This document shows positions 5,738 through 7,663 of a stretch of 7,663 nucleotides of DNA, one piece after another; within the stretch, counting starts at the first letter, position 1; every line of letters starts with the position of its first letter. Made by a program: the position numbers and the translations under genes. Origin of the DNA: an uncultured Eubacteriales bacterium (GTDB lineage: Bacteria > Bacillota > Clostridia > Christensenellales > UBA1242). The DNA lies in the NCBI GenBank assembly GCA_948949055.1, contig CARBWQ010000037.1, positions 1 through 7,663 on the forward strand, read 5' to 3'. The notes beneath the pieces were generated by a model. The model had not been told where the DNA came from. It made no database searches and saw only the letters and a list, made by a program, of their open reading frames with translations.

Positions 5738-7663
5738 ATGAAAGACGATGCAAAAATTTATAATATTGAAATAGGTGGAAAAACTGTTTCTTTTGAAACT
5801 GGCAGACTTTGTGAACAAGCAAATGGTTCTTGCCTTGTTAAATGTGGCGAAACTGTTGTTATGGTTAATGTAACCATGTCAAAAGAACCTAGACCGGGTA
5901 TTGATTTCTTTCCACTTTCTGTGGATTTTGAAGAAAAAATGTATTCAGTAGGTAAAATCCCTGGTGGATTTAAAAAACGTGAAGGAAGACCAGCTGATAA
6001 AGCTATTCTTACTTCAAGACTTATTGATAGACCATTGAGACCTCTTTTCCCAAAGGGTTTTTATCATGATGTTTGTGTAGTCGCTACTGCTTTATCTGTT
6101 GATCCTGATGTAGCGCCAGAACCACTTGCTATGCTTGGTTCAAGTTTTGCTCTTACTATTTCCGATATTCCTTTTATGGGCCCAACTGGCTCTGTTCAAG
6201 TTGGACTTGTAGACGATAAGTTTATTATCAATCCAAATGCAGAACAAAGAGAAAAATCACTTATGAGTTTAACTGTATCAGGTACTGATGAAGCTGTGCT
6301 TATGGTTGAAGCAGGGGCAAAAGAAGTTCCAGAAGAAACTATGCTTGATGCAATCATGTATGCTCATGAAGAAATTAAAAAGATTGTTGCCTTCCAAAGA
6401 AAGGTAAAAGAGGAAATTGGTAAACCACTTTGTCAAAACCTCATTTATGATATTGTTCCAGATGAAATCAATGAAGCAGTAAGAGCTTATGCTAGTGAAA
6501 AATTAGACTATGCACTTGACACTTTTGATAGACAGGAAAGATCTGCTCGTCAAGAAGAAGTTGATAAAGATGTAAAAGAGCATTTTGCAGAAATTTTCCC
6601 AGAAAGTGATAAGGTTATTGGACAAGTTCTTTATAAAATGACAAAAGAAAAGGTTAGAGCTAAAATTCTTGATAAGGGAATAAGACCAGACGGCAGAAAA
6701 CTTACAGAGATTAGACCTATTTGGTGTGATGCTGGTGTTCTTCCAAGAACTCATGGTAGTGCAATATTTACTCGTGGTCAAACACAAGTTCTTACTACTT
6801 TAACTTTGGGTACTGTTTCAGACATGCAAAAGTTAGAAGGTATTGATGAAGAAGAAGTAAATCGCTATGTTCATCACTATAATATGCCTGCTTATGCAAC
6901 AGGTGAAGCTAGGGGAATTAAGAGTCCAGGAAGAAGAGAAATTGGTCACGGAGCGCTTGCTGAGAGAGCATTAGAGCCTGTTATTCCAAGTGAAGAGGAA
7001 TTCCCATATGCTTTAAGACTCGTTTCAGAAGTTTTGTCTTCAAACGGTTCATCTTCAATGGCTTCTGTTTGTGGTTCAACTCTTGCTCTTATGGATGGAG
7101 GTGTTCCAATTACAAGACCAGTTGCAGGTATCGCAATGGGGCTTATTAAAGATGAAAATTCAAATAGAGTTGCTGTACTTTCAGATATTCAAGGTCTTGA
7201 AGATTTCCTTGGTGATATGGACTTTAAAGTTACAGGAACAAGCGAAGGCGTGACTGCAATTCAGATGGATATTAAAATAAAAGGTATTGATAAGCAAATT
7301 CTTACAACAGCTCTTAAACAAGCAAAAGAAGGTAGAATGTTTATCATGAATAAACTTCTTGAAGAAATTGCAGAGCCTAGAAAAGAACTTTCTAAATATG
7401 CTCCAAAGATTATTTCATTTAATATTAATCCTGATAAAATTAAAGATGTTATCGGTTCTGGTGGAAAGATGATTAATAAAATTATTGAAGAAACAGGAGT
7501 TAAGATTGATATTGATGATAATGGTTTAGTATTTATTGCTTCTCAGGATAGTGCGATGGCTGAAAAGGCGAAGGCTATAATACTTGGAATTGTTGAAGAT
7601 GTTGAAGTCGGTGATGTTTATGACGGAAAAGTTGTAAGAATCATGAACTTTGGCGCATTTGTT
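5738..7663 (+). CDS. pnp: Polyribonucleotide nucleotidyltransferase (PNPase), 5' part (right end missing)
   Basis: PNPase degrades RNA 3' to 5' by phosphorolysis, releasing nucleoside diphosphates, and can add tails in reverse; it acts as a cytoplasmic trimer. The frame is open from ATG 5738 to the window end: 642 of about 700 residues. AAGGAG (5727-5732) ends 5 nt before the ATG. The first RNase PH-like domain covers about 8-150, with [19 protein letters not shown] (55-73) and REGRP-x-DK (81-88). A helical linker runs to about 310. The catalytic second RNase PH domain starts near GIRPDGR (314-320) and carries the phosphate-binding Ser438-439-440 and the acidic motif [12 protein letters not shown] (486-497) with the expected metal-binding aspartates. 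The KH domain has its GxxG loop as GSGG at 573-576. The S1 domain starts near 624 and is cut after about 19 residues. Only a hairpin lies between it and rpsO, so expression likely depends on read-through. The C-terminal end is not visible. Confidence 0.97.
   Translation, partial: MKDDAKIYNIEIGGKTVSFETGRLCEQANGSCLVKCGETVVMVNVTMSKEPRPGIDFFPLSVDFEEKMYSVGKIPGGFKKREGRPADKAILTSRLIDRPLRPLFPKGFYHDVCVVATALSVDPDVAPEPLAMLGSSFALTISDIPFMGPTGSVQVGLVDDKFIINPNAEQREKSLMSLTVSGTDEAVLMVEAGAKEVPEETMLDAIMYAHEEIKKIVAFQRKVKEEIGKPLCQNLIYDIVPDEINEAVRAYASEKLDYALDTFDRQERSARQEEVDKDVKEHFAEIFPESDKVIGQVLYKMTKEKVRAKILDKGIRPDGRKLTEIRPIWCDAGVLPRTHGSAIFTRGQTQVLTTLTLGTVSDMQKLEGIDEEEVNRYVHHYNMPAYATGEARGIKSPGRREIGHGALAERALEPVIPSEEEFPYALRLVSEVLSSNGSSSMASVCGSTLALMDGGVPITRPVAGIAMGLIKDENSNRVAVLSDIQGLEDFLGDMDFKVTGTSEGVTAIQMDIKIKGIDKQILTTALKQAKEGRMFIMNKLLEEIAEPRKELSKYAPKIISFNINPDKIKDVIGSGGKMINKIIEETGVKIDIDDNGLVFIASQDSAMAEKAKAIILGIVEDVEVGDVYDGKVVRIMNFGAFV

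Noticed and set aside
6503..6787. 94-codon - strand frame opposite pnp
   Set aside because: It is antisense to the conserved PNPase linker and second RNase PH domain, with no promoter or ribosome binding site seen.
7071..7253. 60-codon + strand frame inside pnp
   Set aside because: It is an out-of-frame shadow of the PNPase catalytic core.
1..7663. Search for a mobile element, CRISPR array, defence cassette, tRNA or toxin-antitoxin pair
   Set aside because: Coding density is filled by five recognisable housekeeping genes, with no direct repeat arrays, no terminal inverted repeats and no cloverleaf seen by eye.

Overview
This is an AT-rich window with all genes on the + strand, the standard genetic code (TGA is a real stop at the end of relA) and strong AGGAGG-type ribosome binding sites. 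Gene content and order (recJ, a long Rel protein, HemZ, then rpsO-pnp) point to a low-GC Firmicutes/Clostridia-type bacterium. The exact lineage cannot be read from the sequence; an uncultured anaerobic clostridial relative is my guess.

Bases 1-5274 hold a tightly packed three-gene block. It starts with the 3' part of recJ (single-strand DNA exonuclease), which is cut by the left edge. Next is a RelA/SpoT-type (p)ppGpp synthetase whose start lies 38 nt inside recJ. Last is hemZ (a radical SAM enzyme of the coproporphyrinogen dehydrogenase family), which overlaps relA by the 4 nt ATGA. No promoter or gap is visible between them, so co-transcription and translational coupling are likely. Compared with the common Firmicutes order recJ-apt-relA-dtd-(...)-hemZ, both apt and dtd are missing here.

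Bases 5275-5421 are intergenic. They hold an all-AT hairpin just after hemZ, a well-formed extended -10 sigma-A-type promoter, and an approximately 86-nt structured leader before rpsO. The leader is a candidate site for S15 autoregulation.

Bases 5422-7663 carry rpsO (ribosomal protein S15), a GC-stemmed hairpin with a T-run that looks like a terminator or attenuator, and pnp (polynucleotide phosphorylase). pnp is cut by the right edge just inside its S1 domain. pnp has no promoter of its own that I can see and probably depends on read-through from rpsO.

The window is mostly housekeeping: DNA repair, stringent response, tetrapyrrole-type radical SAM chemistry, ribosome assembly and RNA decay. 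I see no mobile element, CRISPR array, tRNA, rRNA or defence cassette, and no clear undescribed multi-gene system. The most unusual point is the Rel protein. Its ppGpp hydrolase (HD) half has lost its catalytic residues while its synthetase half looks intact, which makes it a predicted synthesis-only enzyme where a bifunctional Rel is expected.
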